Positions 8,326 to 17,361 of a DNA stretch of 64,000 nucleotides are shown one piece after another. Made by a program: the position numbers and the translations under genes. The stretch comes from Bacteriovoracaceae bacterium UBA6200 (GTDB lineage: Bacteria; Bdellovibrionota; Bacteriovoracia; Bacteriovoracales; Bacteriovoracaceae). The notes beneath the pieces are model-generated. The model was not told the origin of the DNA and did no database searches. It saw nothing but the letters and a program-made list of their open reading frames with translations. The first letter of the stretch is position 1. Every line of letters starts with the position of its first letter. The stretch is taken from assembly GCA_002422605.1 (NCBI GenBank), contig DISW01000025.1, positions 496,001 to 560,000 of the forward strand, in the 5' to 3' direction.

Positions 8326-10488
8326 ATGAAACTCACCGAGAATCTCTATTTACAGATAGTAGAAAACTCGGGGGAGGGGATCTGGATTATCGATGAGGCC
8401 AATAAAACGATCTATGCTAATAAGGCCATGGCCGAAATGCTCGGTCTTTCGGTTGAAGAACTTAAAACAAGAAGCATTATCGAGTTTCTTTATGAGGATG
8501 ATATTGAAGCATTCAATTTTCATCAGGAAGAAAGAAAAAAGGGAGTAACAATTCATGAGGTTGAATGGCGGTTTCTCAGGGCCGATAAATTACCATTTTG
8601 GGCCTTGATCTCTGCGAATCCATTGTATGATGATAATGGAAAATATTTCGGGGCGGTAGGACAATTTCGGGATATCACAATCAGAAAAAAGCAAAAAACA
8701 ATTCTGTCCTCCATGAATAATGCATATACATGTTTGAGTAGAGGGGATTCGTTGGAAGAAGCCTTAGTCGAGCTTTTAAAGCCTGTAGAAAGTCTTATTG
8801 ATGGAATGGCTTCTTCCATCCTCTTGCTTGATGATGAAGGAATGCACATTAAATGTGGCGTTAGTCCCTCACTTCCCAAAGAATACATCGAAAGTTTGGT
8901 AGGACTAGATATTGGACCTACACATGGATCCTGTGGAACGGCTGCCTATACTAGAAAAATGGTTGTTGTCTCGGACATTGAAAATGATGTCCTTTGGGCC
9001 AATTACCGGAAGCTGGCCGAGCCGTTTGGACTCAGGGCCTGTTGGTCTAATCCTATCCTTTCTACGGACGGAAAAGTGTTAGGTACGTTTGCTATGTATT
9101 TTAGAAAAGTACGTGATCCCAATGATTTTGAAAGATCAATGGTTCAAGAAATGACCAATGCCACTTCATTTCTTATTGAATACATGAAGCTAGTTTCCGA
9201 TGTCGAAAAGCATCTTCAAAATGAAAAACGACATTCGAAAGAAATTTCACTCATTGCCAAAGCCAGCAAGAAAGTTTCAAGTTCCCTTGAGTATGCGGAG
9301 GTCTTGAAGAAGGTTCCTGAATTTATCATCGATGGCTTTGCTGACGTATGCTATATTGCATTGGCAACTGATGAAAATAAATTATTTGCCTTTACTGTCG
9401 CTGTTAAAGATGAAATGCAAGATTTTTTACAGGCCTTTAAAAGTTATAAATCTGATCCTGAATCTCCTCATGGATTACCTCGGGCGATTAGAGAGGGGAA
9501 GTCCATCCTTTATTGCAATATAGAAGATGAGGATCTGGATTTATCAAAAAATGAATGGCCTAAAATTGGAACAAAAAATCCAGAATATGTAGGAGTGATA
9601 AGGAAGTTGGGCCTTAAATCTTATATGGCCATTCCTATTATGATAAGAGGGAAGCCACTAGGTGGCCTTCTCATAGCTTCCTTTGATGACAATCGTCACT
9701 ATAGCTCACATGACCTAAACCTCATGGATGAAATTGGACGAATCTGTGCTGTCGCCATTGATAATTCTCTTTTACTTAAGGATGCAAAAAGGGCCATACA
9801 AAATAGAGAAGACTTTATTGCCATAGCCTCCCATGAATTAAGAACTCCGCTAACTTCGCTTCAGATAAGAATTGATTTTCTTCTCCGGCATTTAGAAACA
9901 GTGGATATTCCGAAAGAAGCAAAAGAAAAACTCGGTTCTGTTATTATAGGAATTAAACCTGATGTTCAGAAATTTACGAAACTTATTGATACTCTTCTGG
10001 ATGTCTCTAAGTTCAGGGGCCATAAGATGGCCTTGATCTTTGAGAAGGTGAATATTTCCCAAATTGTAGCCGATGAAGTCTTTAGTATTCAAAATCAGTT
10101 TGTGGAAAAAGACGTGCCTTTGGAAATTAATATCCAGGGTGATATATTCGGAAAGATCGATTCACTTCGCATTCAACAGGTCGTTGCCAATCTTCTTATG
10201 AATGCTTTGAAATTTAGCAATAAAAAAACGGTTAAGATTATCCTGACGTCTGATAAGAAGATTGTTAAGATACAAATCATTGACCATGGAATTGGTATCC
10301 CGGCCGATGATTTAGAAAGGATATTCAAGCCTTTTGAAAGAGCTGTATCCAAAAATCATTTTGGCGGATTGGGCTTAGGGCTTTATATTTGTAAACAAAT
10401 CATAGAAGCCCATGATGGTGCCATTTCAGTGGAGAGTAAACCAAATCAGGGAACAGTCTTTTATCTTGAATTCCCACTACGGAAATAA
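8326..10488 (+). CDS. Cytoplasmic PAS-GAF-GAF sensor histidine kinase
   Basis: 720 residues with no membrane segment. Order: PAS plus PAC (about 5-120, with GQFRDITIRKK), GAF (about 125-285), a second GAF (about 300-485), HisKA with phospho-accepting His in IASHELRTPLTSL (about 505), then an HATPase domain with N-box NLLMNALKFSN, G1 IDHGIGIP and G2 GGLGLGLYICK (about 615-720). A soluble sensor that would read small molecules or redox/light cues through PAS and GAF. It sits between a CheY-like gene (2-base gap) and a HAD phosphatase (3-base gap), so these form one transcription unit. Ligands cannot be told from sequence. Confidence 0.92.
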   Translation: MKLTENLYLQIVENSGEGIWIIDEANKTIYANKAMAEMLGLSVEELKTRSIIEFLYEDDIEAFNFHQEERKKGVTIHEVEWRFLRADKLPFWALISANPLYDDNGKYFGAVGQFRDITIRKKQKTILSSMNNAYTCLSRGDSLEEALVELLKPVESLIDGMASSILLLDDEGMHIKCGVSPSLPKEYIESLVGLDIGPTHGSCGTAAYTRKMVVVSDIENDVLWANYRKLAEPFGLRACWSNPILSTDGKVLGTFAMYFRKVRDPNDFERSMVQEMTNATSFLIEYMKLVSDVEKHLQNEKRHSKEISLIAKASKKVSSSLEYAEVLKKVPEFIIDGFADVCYIALATDENKLFAFTVAVKDEMQDFLQAFKSYKSDPESPHGLPRAIREGKSILYCNIEDEDLDLSKNEWPKIGTKNPEYVGVIRKLGLKSYMAIPIMIRGKPLGGLLIASFDDNRHYSSHDLNLMDEIGRICAVAIDNSLLLKDAKRAIQNREDFIAIASHELRTPLTSLQIRIDFLLRHLETVDIPKEAKEKLGSVIIGIKPDVQKFTKLIDTLLDVSKFRGHKMALIFEKVNISQIVADEVFSIQNQFVEKDVPLEINIQGDIFGKIDSLRIQQVVANLLMNALKFSNKKTVKIILTSDKKIVKIQIIDHGIGIPADDLERIFKPFERAVSKNHFGGLGLGLYICKQIIEAHDGAISVESKPNQGTVFYLEFPLRK

Positions 10489-10491
10489 ATA

Positions 10492-11130
10492 ATGAAAGGT
10501 TTTATTTTTGACATGGATGGGGTGGTCGTAGATAACCATGCCTATCACTTCAAGGCCTGGATGGCCTTTGCTGAAAAATATAATTTTGAACTTAATGAAA
10601 CGATTTATCGTGACCAATATAATGGAAAAACCAACATAGATCTTTTTAAAATGATCTTTGGTCCTATTTCCGAAGATCTAATCAGGAAATACTCTGATGA
10701 AAAAGAAGACCTTTATCAGGAGCTCTATAAAAGCAAGATGAAGCCTCATGCAGGTCTTGAAGAGTTTATAAAAGCTGCCAGAACTAAGAACATCCGAATC
10801 GCCCTTGGTACTTCGGCTCCGACTCGAAATGTTGATTTCGTCCTCGATCTTTTAAATCTCAGAGCTTGCTTTGATGTGATCGTTGATGGACCTCATGTTC
10901 ATAAAGGTAAGCCTGATCCTGAAGTATATCTTCTCTGTGCGCAGAAGTTGGGCCTTGACCCTCAAGAATGTGTTGTTTTTGAAGATTCTCTCGCAGGTTT
11001 AGAATCTGCCATTCGGGCAGGTTGCCGGGCAGTTGGTGTTTCCACCTCCCACCGCCCTGAAGAGTTGATAGGTAAAACCACAGAGATAATTCATGATTTT
11101 GTTGAGGCCAAAGGAAAATTTGACTTATGA
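10492..11130 (+). CDS. HAD-superfamily phosphatase, beta-phosphoglucomutase-like
   Basis: 212 residues. Motif I is FDMDGVVVDN with nucleophile Asp7 and acid/base Asp9; motif II is the Ser/Thr of LGTSAP; motif III Lys is in HKGKPDPEVY; motif IV is VVFEDSLAGLESA. The alpha-helical cap between residues 15 and 85 is of the beta-phosphoglucomutase/phosphatase type. It probably dephosphorylates a small sugar phosphate or similar metabolite; the substrate is unknown. Three bases after the sensor kinase and overlapping csaA by ATGA, so co-transcribed with both. Confidence 0.85.
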   Translation: MKGFIFDMDGVVVDNHAYHFKAWMAFAEKYNFELNETIYRDQYNGKTNIDLFKMIFGPISEDLIRKYSDEKEDLYQELYKSKMKPHAGLEEFIKAARTKNIRIALGTSAPTRNVDFVLDLLNLRACFDVIVDGPHVHKGKPDPEVYLLCAQKLGLDPQECVVFEDSLAGLESAIRAGCRAVGVSTSHRPEELIGKTTEIIHDFVEAKGKFDL

Positions 11131-11456
11131 TTACCTGGGAAGACTTCGAAAAAGTTGAAATCCGTGTTGGAACGATTATTGATGTTCAGGATTTTCCGGA
11201 GGCCCGCCGCCCGGCCTATAAAATAAAAGTTGATTTGGGTGACAATGGAATAAAAAAATCCAGCGCTCAGGTTACCGCCCTCTATAAAAAAGAAGAAATC
11301 TTAGGAAAACAAGTCCTCTGCGTTTGTAATTTCCCAGCCAAGCAAATCGGCTCTTATATGTCAGAAGTCCTCGTAACAGGCTTTTACAATGAAAATAATG
11401 AAGTTGTTCTTTCTACTGTTGAAAGATCTGTTCCTAACGGCAGTCTTATGCGCTAA
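11127..11456 (+). CDS. csaA: CsaA-like tRNA-binding/chaperone protein
   Basis: 109 residues, the usual CsaA length. It opens with WEDFEKVEIRVGTI and continues with an EMAP-II/tRNA-binding OB fold (KSSAQVTALY, VCNFPAKQIG, SEVLVTGF, ending VPNGSLMR). CsaA is a homodimer that binds tRNA and has been described as a secretion-linked chaperone. The start overlaps the HAD gene by ATGA. The 3' end overlaps the convergent unknown gene by 11 nt. Confidence 0.92.
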   Translation: MITWEDFEKVEIRVGTIIDVQDFPEARRPAYKIKVDLGDNGIKKSSAQVTALYKKEEILGKQVLCVCNFPAKQIGSYMSEVLVTGFYNENNEVVLSTVERSVPNGSLMR

Positions 11457-12183
11457 AGAGGTTTTTGGCCTCAAGATAGATGTCTTTTACGTTGTACAAC
11501 TCTTTTGTCTTTTCTAAGGAAGAATAAAGAGTCACCAGATAAATACCCAGATAAAGAAAATCCTTCGAAATATGAACTTTCTTGCTTAACATGAAGTGGG
11601 ACATCTTGATCATGCCCTGTTGCAGTTCTTCCAGATCAAAAAGCATTTCATTATTACCGAACTGAGAGCGAAAGAGTTGGGCCAGTTCTTGCTTATCTTT
11701 TTCCGGCCAGTCCATTTTGATGAGACCAATTCTTTCAAGACCTGATAGATACTTATCTTCCATCTCCAGATAAAACCCTTCATAAACATCTAAGAGGGCA
11801 AGACGGAATGTTTCATCAAAACGCGTCCAGAAATTACTTGGATGCCAGGAAAATTCTCCACCTTCATTATTAAAGTGATGAGAGCGAATATCGAGAAAAA
11901 GACCATGAGGAGAAAATAATTGAGCAAAAAATAGATCTAGTAGTTTATGACCATCCATGCTGTTCTCAACAAAGGGAGAATGCACGAAATTAATTTCCAA
12001 GGGAGTTAAATACTCTTTTTGTTGCATGAAGAGTTCTGTATAGCCATCTTTATGCAGCATGCGACGTGTGATCTTAGGAAGTTCGGAGGCAAGTTCGCTC
12101 CACTCGACGGTCTGGAAAAGCACTGTTGGCACATGCTTTGATAACTCTTTAAGAATACCAGGTAAGATTCTCATCAAAATCAT
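11446..12183 (-). CDS. Conserved-looking hypothetical protein, 245 residues
   Basis: I do not recognise a family. The protein is soluble, rich in Phe, Leu and acidic residues, predicted helical, with no signal peptide, no transmembrane segment and no obvious catalytic motif. A His-rich patch (DIRSHHFNNEGGEFSWHP) lies near residue 100. ATG at 12183 has no Shine-Dalgarno site; a second ATG three codons in is equally possible. It is divergent from the SDR gene (44 nt apart) and overlaps csaA tail to tail. Confidence 0.6.
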   Translation of the reverse strand: MILMRILPGILKELSKHVPTVLFQTVEWSELASELPKITRRMLHKDGYTELFMQQKEYLTPLEINFVHSPFVENSMDGHKLLDLFFAQLFSPHGLFLDIRSHHFNNEGGEFSWHPSNFWTRFDETFRLALLDVYEGFYLEMEDKYLSGLERIGLIKMDWPEKDKQELAQLFRSQFGNNEMLFDLEELQQGMIKMSHFMLSKKVHISKDFLYLGIYLVTLYSSLEKTKELYNVKDIYLEAKNLFSA

Positions 12184-12193
12184 GGATTGATTA

Positions 12194-12202
12194 TGCTACA
12201 CT
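12194..12202 (+). promoter_or_regulatory. Candidate extended -10 promoter (TGCTACACT)
   Basis: TGN followed by TACACT lies 26 bases before the ATG at 12228, in the short gap between divergent genes. No good -35 is seen, which extended -10 promoters do not require. Weak evidence. Confidence 0.3.
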
Positions 12203-12227
12203 CGGTAAAGGAATCACAGGGATTTAT

Positions 12228-13610
12228 ATGAGAAAAATACTTGTAGCTGGTGCCAGTGGTTTTATTGGACGCGCGTTAATTAAACGTCTGCTGCAGCATG
12301 AAGACATTGAGATCATAGGCCTTTCTCGAAAGGCGCAGGAATCCCATCATCCAAGACTCAGTTGGAGGAAATGTGATCTCTTTTCGCTTAAAGACATATC
12401 CATGGCGATGGAAGGATGTGTTGAGGCCTACTACCTTGTTCACTCGATGCTACCTTCTGCTTCACTCTCACAAGGAACCTTTTACGATTTTGATCTGATC
12501 ATGGCCGATAATTTTGTCAGAGCAGGTCTTAAAAGAGGAATTCGCCACATCATGTATCTCGGTGGAATGATCCCGAACTCTGAAGAATTATCGTGGCATT
12601 TAAAAAGCCGACTGGAAGTGGAACAAGTTTTCAGAAACTCAATTATACCTACAACCGTTTTGAGAGCGGGTCTCATAATTGGTCCTCAAGGATCATCCTT
12701 CACCATTATTGAGAGACTTATTGAAAAACTTCCTTTTATGATTTGTCCGGCCTGGACTAAGACGAGATCTCAGCCTCTGGCGCTAAATGATTGCATAAAC
12801 GTGCTGGAAAATTCTCTTGTAAGAACCGATCTTAGAGGAAAAATCTATGATATCGCAGGTCCTGAGGTTATGACTTATCAGGAGTTAATTCAAAAGACTG
12901 CTAACAAGATTAGAAAGAAACCGAAAATCGTTACATTAAATATTATACCTCTGATCTTCTCCCGTTGGTGGATTACGTTTATTACAGGAGTTCCGAAGAA
13001 CCTGGTTTATCCACTGGTTTTAAGCCTAAAGCACGAAATGCTTCCGAGTTTAGGGCATAAGTGGCCTCTTCAAGAGGATCTTCAGACAGGAATCGATGAA
13101 GCTCTTGGAATTGCTCTTGAAACACCTTTCATGAAGACACCTCCTCAGAAAGTTTATCCTCCCCAGAAGGATGTGCGTTCCATTCAGAGGATGGTCTTAC
13201 CTGCTGGCCGGGATGCCCAATGGGTTGCCCTCACTTATTTCGAATGGCTTCCAACTTTTTTCTCAACGCTTGTGAAAGTTTCTATTGTTGATAATGAATG
13301 TACTTTTTATCTTTTCCATCCAAACATAAAAATTCTTATTTTAAAGAAAAGTGTGGAGCGAAGTTCTTCGGACAGACAGCTTCTCTATGTTGTGGGAGGA
13401 ATACTGGCCAGGGATACAGAGCGAGGACGACTAGAATTCAGGGAAGTGCTGGACCGCCGATATGTCATGGCGGCCCTTCATGAATTTAGACCTGCTCTTC
13501 CATGGTATATCTACCGCTTCAGTCAGGCCATTGTGCACATAATAGTGATGAAAGCTTTTGCCGAACACCTTAAGTGGCATGTGATTTCTCAAAAGAGGAT
13601 TGTTTTATGA
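12228..13610 (+). CDS. SDR/NAD-dependent epimerase fused to a DUF2867 domain
   Basis: 460 residues. Residues 1-290 form an atypical short-chain dehydrogenase/NAD-binding fold starting VAGASGFIGRALIK (GxxGxxG). Residues 310-455 look like DUF2867 (QWVALTYFEWLP, VGGILAR, GRLEFREVLD, FRPALPWYIYR, IVMKAFAEHL). This is the YbjT-type architecture; the substrate is not established. A weak AGGGA lies before the ATG. The stop overlaps the start of a second, shorter paralogue by ATGA, so the pair is translated together. Confidence 0.83.
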   Translation: MRKILVAGASGFIGRALIKRLLQHEDIEIIGLSRKAQESHHPRLSWRKCDLFSLKDISMAMEGCVEAYYLVHSMLPSASLSQGTFYDFDLIMADNFVRAGLKRGIRHIMYLGGMIPNSEELSWHLKSRLEVEQVFRNSIIPTTVLRAGLIIGPQGSSFTIIERLIEKLPFMICPAWTKTRSQPLALNDCINVLENSLVRTDLRGKIYDIAGPEVMTYQELIQKTANKIRKKPKIVTLNIIPLIFSRWWITFITGVPKNLVYPLVLSLKHEMLPSLGHKWPLQEDLQTGIDEALGIALETPFMKTPPQKVYPPQKDVRSIQRMVLPAGRDAQWVALTYFEWLPTFFSTLVKVSIVDNECTFYLFHPNIKILILKKSVERSSSDRQLLYVVGGILARDTERGRLEFREVLDRRYVMAALHEFRPALPWYIYRFSQAIVHIIVMKAFAEHLKWHVISQKRIVL

Positions 13611-14611
13611 AGATTTTAATTGCAGGTGCAAATGGTTTTGTAGGGACCGCTCTGATTAAAACTTTGATCAAAGAGGGACATGAAATCACTGCTCTTTCTC
13701 GTCAGAAGAAGAAAGGTTCAAAGAAAGGCAAACTGACCTGGGTTCAAGGAGATTTACTTGAAGCTGAATCTCTTCCTAAAATAGGGAAGTTTGATAAAGC
13801 TTTTTATCTTGTACATGGCCTCAAAGATGAAACCAGTAGTTTTGAATATCATGAGTCTTTGACCGCGGTTAATTTTATCAACTGGATACGCCCGAGTGGT
13901 GCAGGGATAGTTTATCTTGGTGCCTTAGTTCCAAAAATTTCTGATCTTTCTCCCCACTTAAGGAGCCGTCAGTTAACCGGAGCGATTCTGGGTGCCAGTG
14001 GTCTTGGAGTTATTGAGTTTCGGGCCAGTATTATCTTAGGCGAAGGTTCACTTTCATTTGAAATGATTAAAGCGATGGTGCATCGTTTTCCCTTCAGGCC
14101 TGATTTCAAAGTACTTAATAGTTTGGGCCAGCCTCTGGCCTTGGAAGACTTATTAAAGTATCTCAAGGCATCCCTTCATCATAAGCCGAAAGCTCATGAA
14201 ATAATTGAAATCGGAGGACCAGAGGCGGTCACTTATGGTGAACTTTTAGATTTGTATGCTGAACTTTCTGGTCTTATGAGAGTGAAAATTAAAATTCCTG
14301 AAGTGGATTCGAGAATTATTTTAAAAGCTCTGGATTATACAATTCCTGAACATGCAGAAATCGGTAAAAAACTTACGATCAGTCTGGAGCATTCAACAGT
14401 TGTGACTGATCAATCGGCAAAAAGAATCTTTCCCGATATTCATCCTATAAGTTTAAAGGAATCAATGGACAAGGCCCGCCAGCGGTCAACAACTCAATAT
14501 GCTTCTTTATGGGAAAAAGATTTTCTTAAGGATCTTTTGTCAGATAAGATTCTTGCAAGCTCAGGACTTTTAACTCCTGAATTACTTAAAAGCTTTCTAA
14601 AAAGAAGATAG
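13607..14611 (+). CDS. SDR/NAD(P)-binding epimerase-like protein without DUF2867
   Basis: 334 residues from the ATG at 13607, chosen because it overlaps the preceding stop as ATGA and places the Rossmann motif (ILIAGANGFVGTALIK) at the N-terminus. An upstream in-frame ATG at 13574 would add 11 residues inside the previous gene. It is a clear paralogue of the preceding protein (shared ITALSR/IIGLSR, YLVHG/YLVHS, YLGALVP/YLGGMIP, GPEAVTYGELL/GPEVMTYQELI) but stops before the DUF2867 part. Two bases before murI. Substrate unknown. Confidence 0.82.
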   Translation: MKILIAGANGFVGTALIKTLIKEGHEITALSRQKKKGSKKGKLTWVQGDLLEAESLPKIGKFDKAFYLVHGLKDETSSFEYHESLTAVNFINWIRPSGAGIVYLGALVPKISDLSPHLRSRQLTGAILGASGLGVIEFRASIILGEGSLSFEMIKAMVHRFPFRPDFKVLNSLGQPLALEDLLKYLKASLHHKPKAHEIIEIGGPEAVTYGELLDLYAELSGLMRVKIKIPEVDSRIILKALDYTIPEHAEIGKKLTISLEHSTVVTDQSAKRIFPDIHPISLKESMDKARQRSTTQYASLWEKDFLKDLLSDKILASSGLLTPELLKSFLKRR

Positions 14612-14613
14612 TA

Positions 14614-15408
14614 ATGAATGGTTCAATTGGTATTTTTGATTCAGGTCTCGGTGGTCTGACAGTTTTGAAGGTTCTGGCCGAAAAATTTCCTCAAGAGTCT
14701 TTTTGTTACCTTGGCGATATTGCACGCCTTCCTTATGGAAATAAATCTCCTGAGACCATTAAGAAATATGGCATGCAGATTCTTTCCTTTCTAAAAAAAC
14801 AAAATGTGAAAGCTTTGATTATTGCCTGTAATTCAGCTTCAACCGTATTTTTAGAGGACCATGATTTTGAAGGGATCCCGCTTTTAAATGTGATCGGTCC
14901 GGGATCGGTAGCGGCCTTAAAGGTTTCAGCTGATAAAAAAATCGGGGTACTGGGAACTTCTGCAACCATTCGCTCCCATGCCTATGAAGAGACTTTAAAG
15001 AAGCTTGAACCTCGTGCCCAAGTATTTGAGCAGGCCTGCCCCTTATTTGTCCCATTGGTCGAGGAGGGGGTTGTTAAGGAGCCTGTGACCAAAATGATTG
15101 CTGAAAGGTATCTGGCACCTATTAAGAAGGAAAAAATTAAGACCGTTATTTTAGGCTGTACTCATTATCCGGTCCTAAAAGAAGATCTTCGAGAGGTTTT
15201 AGGTCCAGAGGTGGAATTAGTGGAAAGCGGCGAGGTTCTTTATGAGCAGCTCGAAGAACTCTTTCATTCAGGGGTCTTAAAGCGTTCAGAAAACAATACC
15301 CGAGAGATTCGCGTGTGTATTACTGACCTGACTGATCATTTTGAAAAGCTTGCTCAACAACTTATGTATCCTGAGCCTATTGGTCAGTTGGAAAAAGTAG
15401 TTCTTTAA
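14614..15408 (+). CDS. murI: Glutamate racemase
   Basis: 264 residues, standard length. Interconverts L- and D-glutamate in the cytoplasm to supply D-Glu for peptidoglycan. It opens with IGIFDSGLGGLTVL (catalytic-site Asp9, Ser10). The two catalytic cysteines are Cys72 in IACNSAS and Cys182 in ILGCTHYP, with His184 following. The GTSAT motif and YLGDIARLPYGNKS are also typical. It directly follows the epimerase pair (2-base gap). Confidence 0.96.
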   Translation: MNGSIGIFDSGLGGLTVLKVLAEKFPQESFCYLGDIARLPYGNKSPETIKKYGMQILSFLKKQNVKALIIACNSASTVFLEDHDFEGIPLLNVIGPGSVAALKVSADKKIGVLGTSATIRSHAYEETLKKLEPRAQVFEQACPLFVPLVEEGVVKEPVTKMIAERYLAPIKKEKIKTVILGCTHYPVLKEDLREVLGPEVELVESGEVLYEQLEELFHSGVLKRSENNTREIRVCITDLTDHFEKLAQQLMYPEPIGQLEKVVL

Positions 15409-15472
15409 CATTTTTACTCAGCTCTTTGGGCCAGGTGTCGATAAGACTCGTGAGTTACCCAAGGAGTGAGCA

Positions 15473-15937
15473 ATGTCTGATGATAAAAAAGTTGTCGATT
15501 TTAACGAGAAAAGAAAGCAGTCCATTGAGCAGAAACGCCGGACTTTTGAACGAGTTGTGTTTCAGGAATTCCTGGGTGTTTATACTGTCATCGACGATCA
15601 AGGATCAAGCTATCCTATTAAGCTTGTAGATATTTCTGGAGATGGCTGCCAGTTCCAAGTGCCATTCAGCCTTAAGGCCAAAAATCAGTTTAAATCTGGA
15701 ACTGAAACAACAATGAAATTCTTTTTTACTAAAGGGTCATATATTCCGGCGGTGGTAACAGTTCGCCACGCTACTGAATATATCGATAAAAATGGAGACG
15801 CCTGGCTTCGTTTGGGAGGAGAATTCGACTCATCTCTTCCAAGTTTTAAAGCTCTTTCGACCTTTATTGATTTCATCTACCAATATGCAGAATTCTCATG
15901 TCTGGATAGAGGCGAGAGCAAAGTCTACTTCCTTTAA
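15473..15937 (+). CDS. PilZ-domain protein, probable c-di-GMP binder
   Basis: 154 residues. The two PilZ ligand motifs are present: RxxxR (RTFER, about residue 24) and DxSxxG (DISGDG, about 52), followed by a beta-rich domain to residue 135. Soluble and stand-alone. The start has a strong site, AAGGAG seven bases upstream. It is monocistronic: a 64-nt gap separates it from murI and a strong terminator follows. In this group PilZ proteins often control motility or predation-phase behaviour; the target here is unknown. Confidence 0.8.
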   Translation: MSDDKKVVDFNEKRKQSIEQKRRTFERVVFQEFLGVYTVIDDQGSSYPIKLVDISGDGCQFQVPFSLKAKNQFKSGTETTMKFFFTKGSYIPAVVTVRHATEYIDKNGDAWLRLGGEFDSSLPSFKALSTFIDFIYQYAEFSCLDRGESKVYFL

Positions 15938-15953
15938 AAATTTAAAGTTCATG

Positions 15954-15990
15954 GGGCCTGCGATTCATAGAATTGCAGGCCCTTTTTTTT
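15954..15990 (+). terminator. Rho-independent terminator after the PilZ gene
   Basis: GGGCCTGC pairs with GCAGGCCC around a 13-base loop, followed directly by eight T. Confidence 0.93.
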
Positions 15991-16046
15991 ATGCTTTCAT
16001 CTCTGCGTCAATTCGGGACTTTTTTACGGCCCTCCTCAATAACTTT

Positions 16047-16055
16047 TGCTATTAT
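16047..16055 (+). promoter_or_regulatory. Candidate extended -10 promoter (TGCTATTAT)
   Basis: TGN plus TATTAT lies 25 bases before the ATG at 16081 and after the preceding terminator, so a promoter is needed here. It is followed by a good ribosome site (GGAGGA, 16068-16073). No clear -35. Confidence 0.45.
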
Positions 16056-16080
16056 CTGAGCCTCTCTGGAGGACTTTTTT

Positions 16081-17361
16081 ATGAAGCTGGCCATTCTTGG
16101 TAATTCACCACTTGCCCTAGAGGCAGCACTGAGGTTCCATCTTCATGGAGCTGCATTAACTTTTTACCTGGACTCAGATTCTTTGGAAGGCTTCACTTCA
16201 ATGTCCCTTCCGGCCGAAGCTTATACGAGCGAGCTTGGAATGGGTCTCTTAAAAGAAATGAATTTAAGTTATGCACCTGAGAACTTTGAGTGGGGCCTAT
16301 GGGAAGAAAACTATAAAGCTCCCTTAATTCAATTTCTCAAGACCCATCAGGAACTCATTACAGATGAAGTTGTATCAATAACGAAAAGATTTTTGGCCCC
16401 ACTGGAAAGCATACCGGGGAAAAGCCGCTTTTTAGATTTGTTCAGAGTTATTCATAGAGTAAACCCTCGAGAGTTCATTGAATCTCAAAGAGAATCCGAT
16501 CCTGAGGTTTTTAAACGCTTAAATGATGAAGTTCTGACCTCTCTTTCAAGCACGATTGAGATGTATCAGGATTACGATCTGGTTTTGGATTTTAGATCCG
16601 ATTTAGGTAAAGCTTCTGCTGCGGTTTCCGGTCGTGCTTTAGGTGAAAATCGGCGATCAGATAAATTAAGTTACGGTCTCGACGCTTTAAAAGCAGCACA
16701 AGAAATGGAGCCTAACCCTCGAAACAGGGAACTTGCTTTGATTGGTTCTGATTCTTTAGCTGGAGAGATACTTTTGGCCTTGGAAGAGTGGCTGAGAGAT
16801 ACACATTCACGCTTATTTGTAGTGAGTGCAGAAGAAGAGCCTTTTTCAAGATTTTTAGAAGAAGGAAATCAACAAACTGTTAAAAAGTTGAAAAAGCTTT
16901 TCCAGGACATCGAAGAAGAATTTAATCAGGAAATCGAGGTTTTTACCAAGAAACTTCGGGAATGGCAGCAGCTCGATGATTTTGTACAGGTTAAGATCCC
17001 ACGACCTGTAGAACCAATTCCTCGTTTAAACTATTTTTCAGGCCATAATGTGACTGCTATTGATGAACTCGTCGATCGTAAACGCATGTTTGTGACCCTT
17101 GAGCGACCAGAATTTCGTCAGGGAAAAAAACATCCGGAAAATAATATTCTTGATTTAAAAACAATTGGTGCAGACCATGTTTTAGTTGGCCATGCGAAAA
17201 AGAACCTCCAGTTAGTGGGGCTCGATTCGCAAGAAAAAGGGTACTTTGACCTCACTCCATCCCGTCCTAATGTAAATAGGGGCTGGGAAAAAGATCTTAA
17301 AACACTAGAAGGTATTGAAGATGAAATTTTTAAGCTTTTTTCTCCTGTTGGGGCTGATTAG
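16081..17361 (+). CDS. Unknown protein resembling a degenerate two-dinucleotide-fold flavoprotein
   Basis: 426 residues. Two segments look like beta-alpha-beta dinucleotide folds with eroded glycines: LAILGNSPLALEAALRF at the N-terminus and LALIGSDSLAGEILLALEEW near residue 220, the order seen in FAD/NAD-dependent disulfide reductases. The glycine motifs are not canonical GxGxxG, so FAD or NAD binding is doubtful. Residues 270-310 are acidic and coiled-coil-like. No signal peptide. The last 41 nt overlap the start of the next gene (a lipoprotein). Function unknown; the fold suggestion is mine. Confidence 0.65.
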   Translation: MKLAILGNSPLALEAALRFHLHGAALTFYLDSDSLEGFTSMSLPAEAYTSELGMGLLKEMNLSYAPENFEWGLWEENYKAPLIQFLKTHQELITDEVVSITKRFLAPLESIPGKSRFLDLFRVIHRVNPREFIESQRESDPEVFKRLNDEVLTSLSSTIEMYQDYDLVLDFRSDLGKASAAVSGRALGENRRSDKLSYGLDALKAAQEMEPNPRNRELALIGSDSLAGEILLALEEWLRDTHSRLFVVSAEEEPFSRFLEEGNQQTVKKLKKLFQDIEEEFNQEIEVFTKKLREWQQLDDFVQVKIPRPVEPIPRLNYFSGHNVTAIDELVDRKRMFVTLERPEFRQGKKHPENNILDLKTIGADHVLVGHAKKNLQLVGLDSQEKGYFDLTPSRPNVNRGWEKDLKTLEGIEDEIFKLFSPVGAD

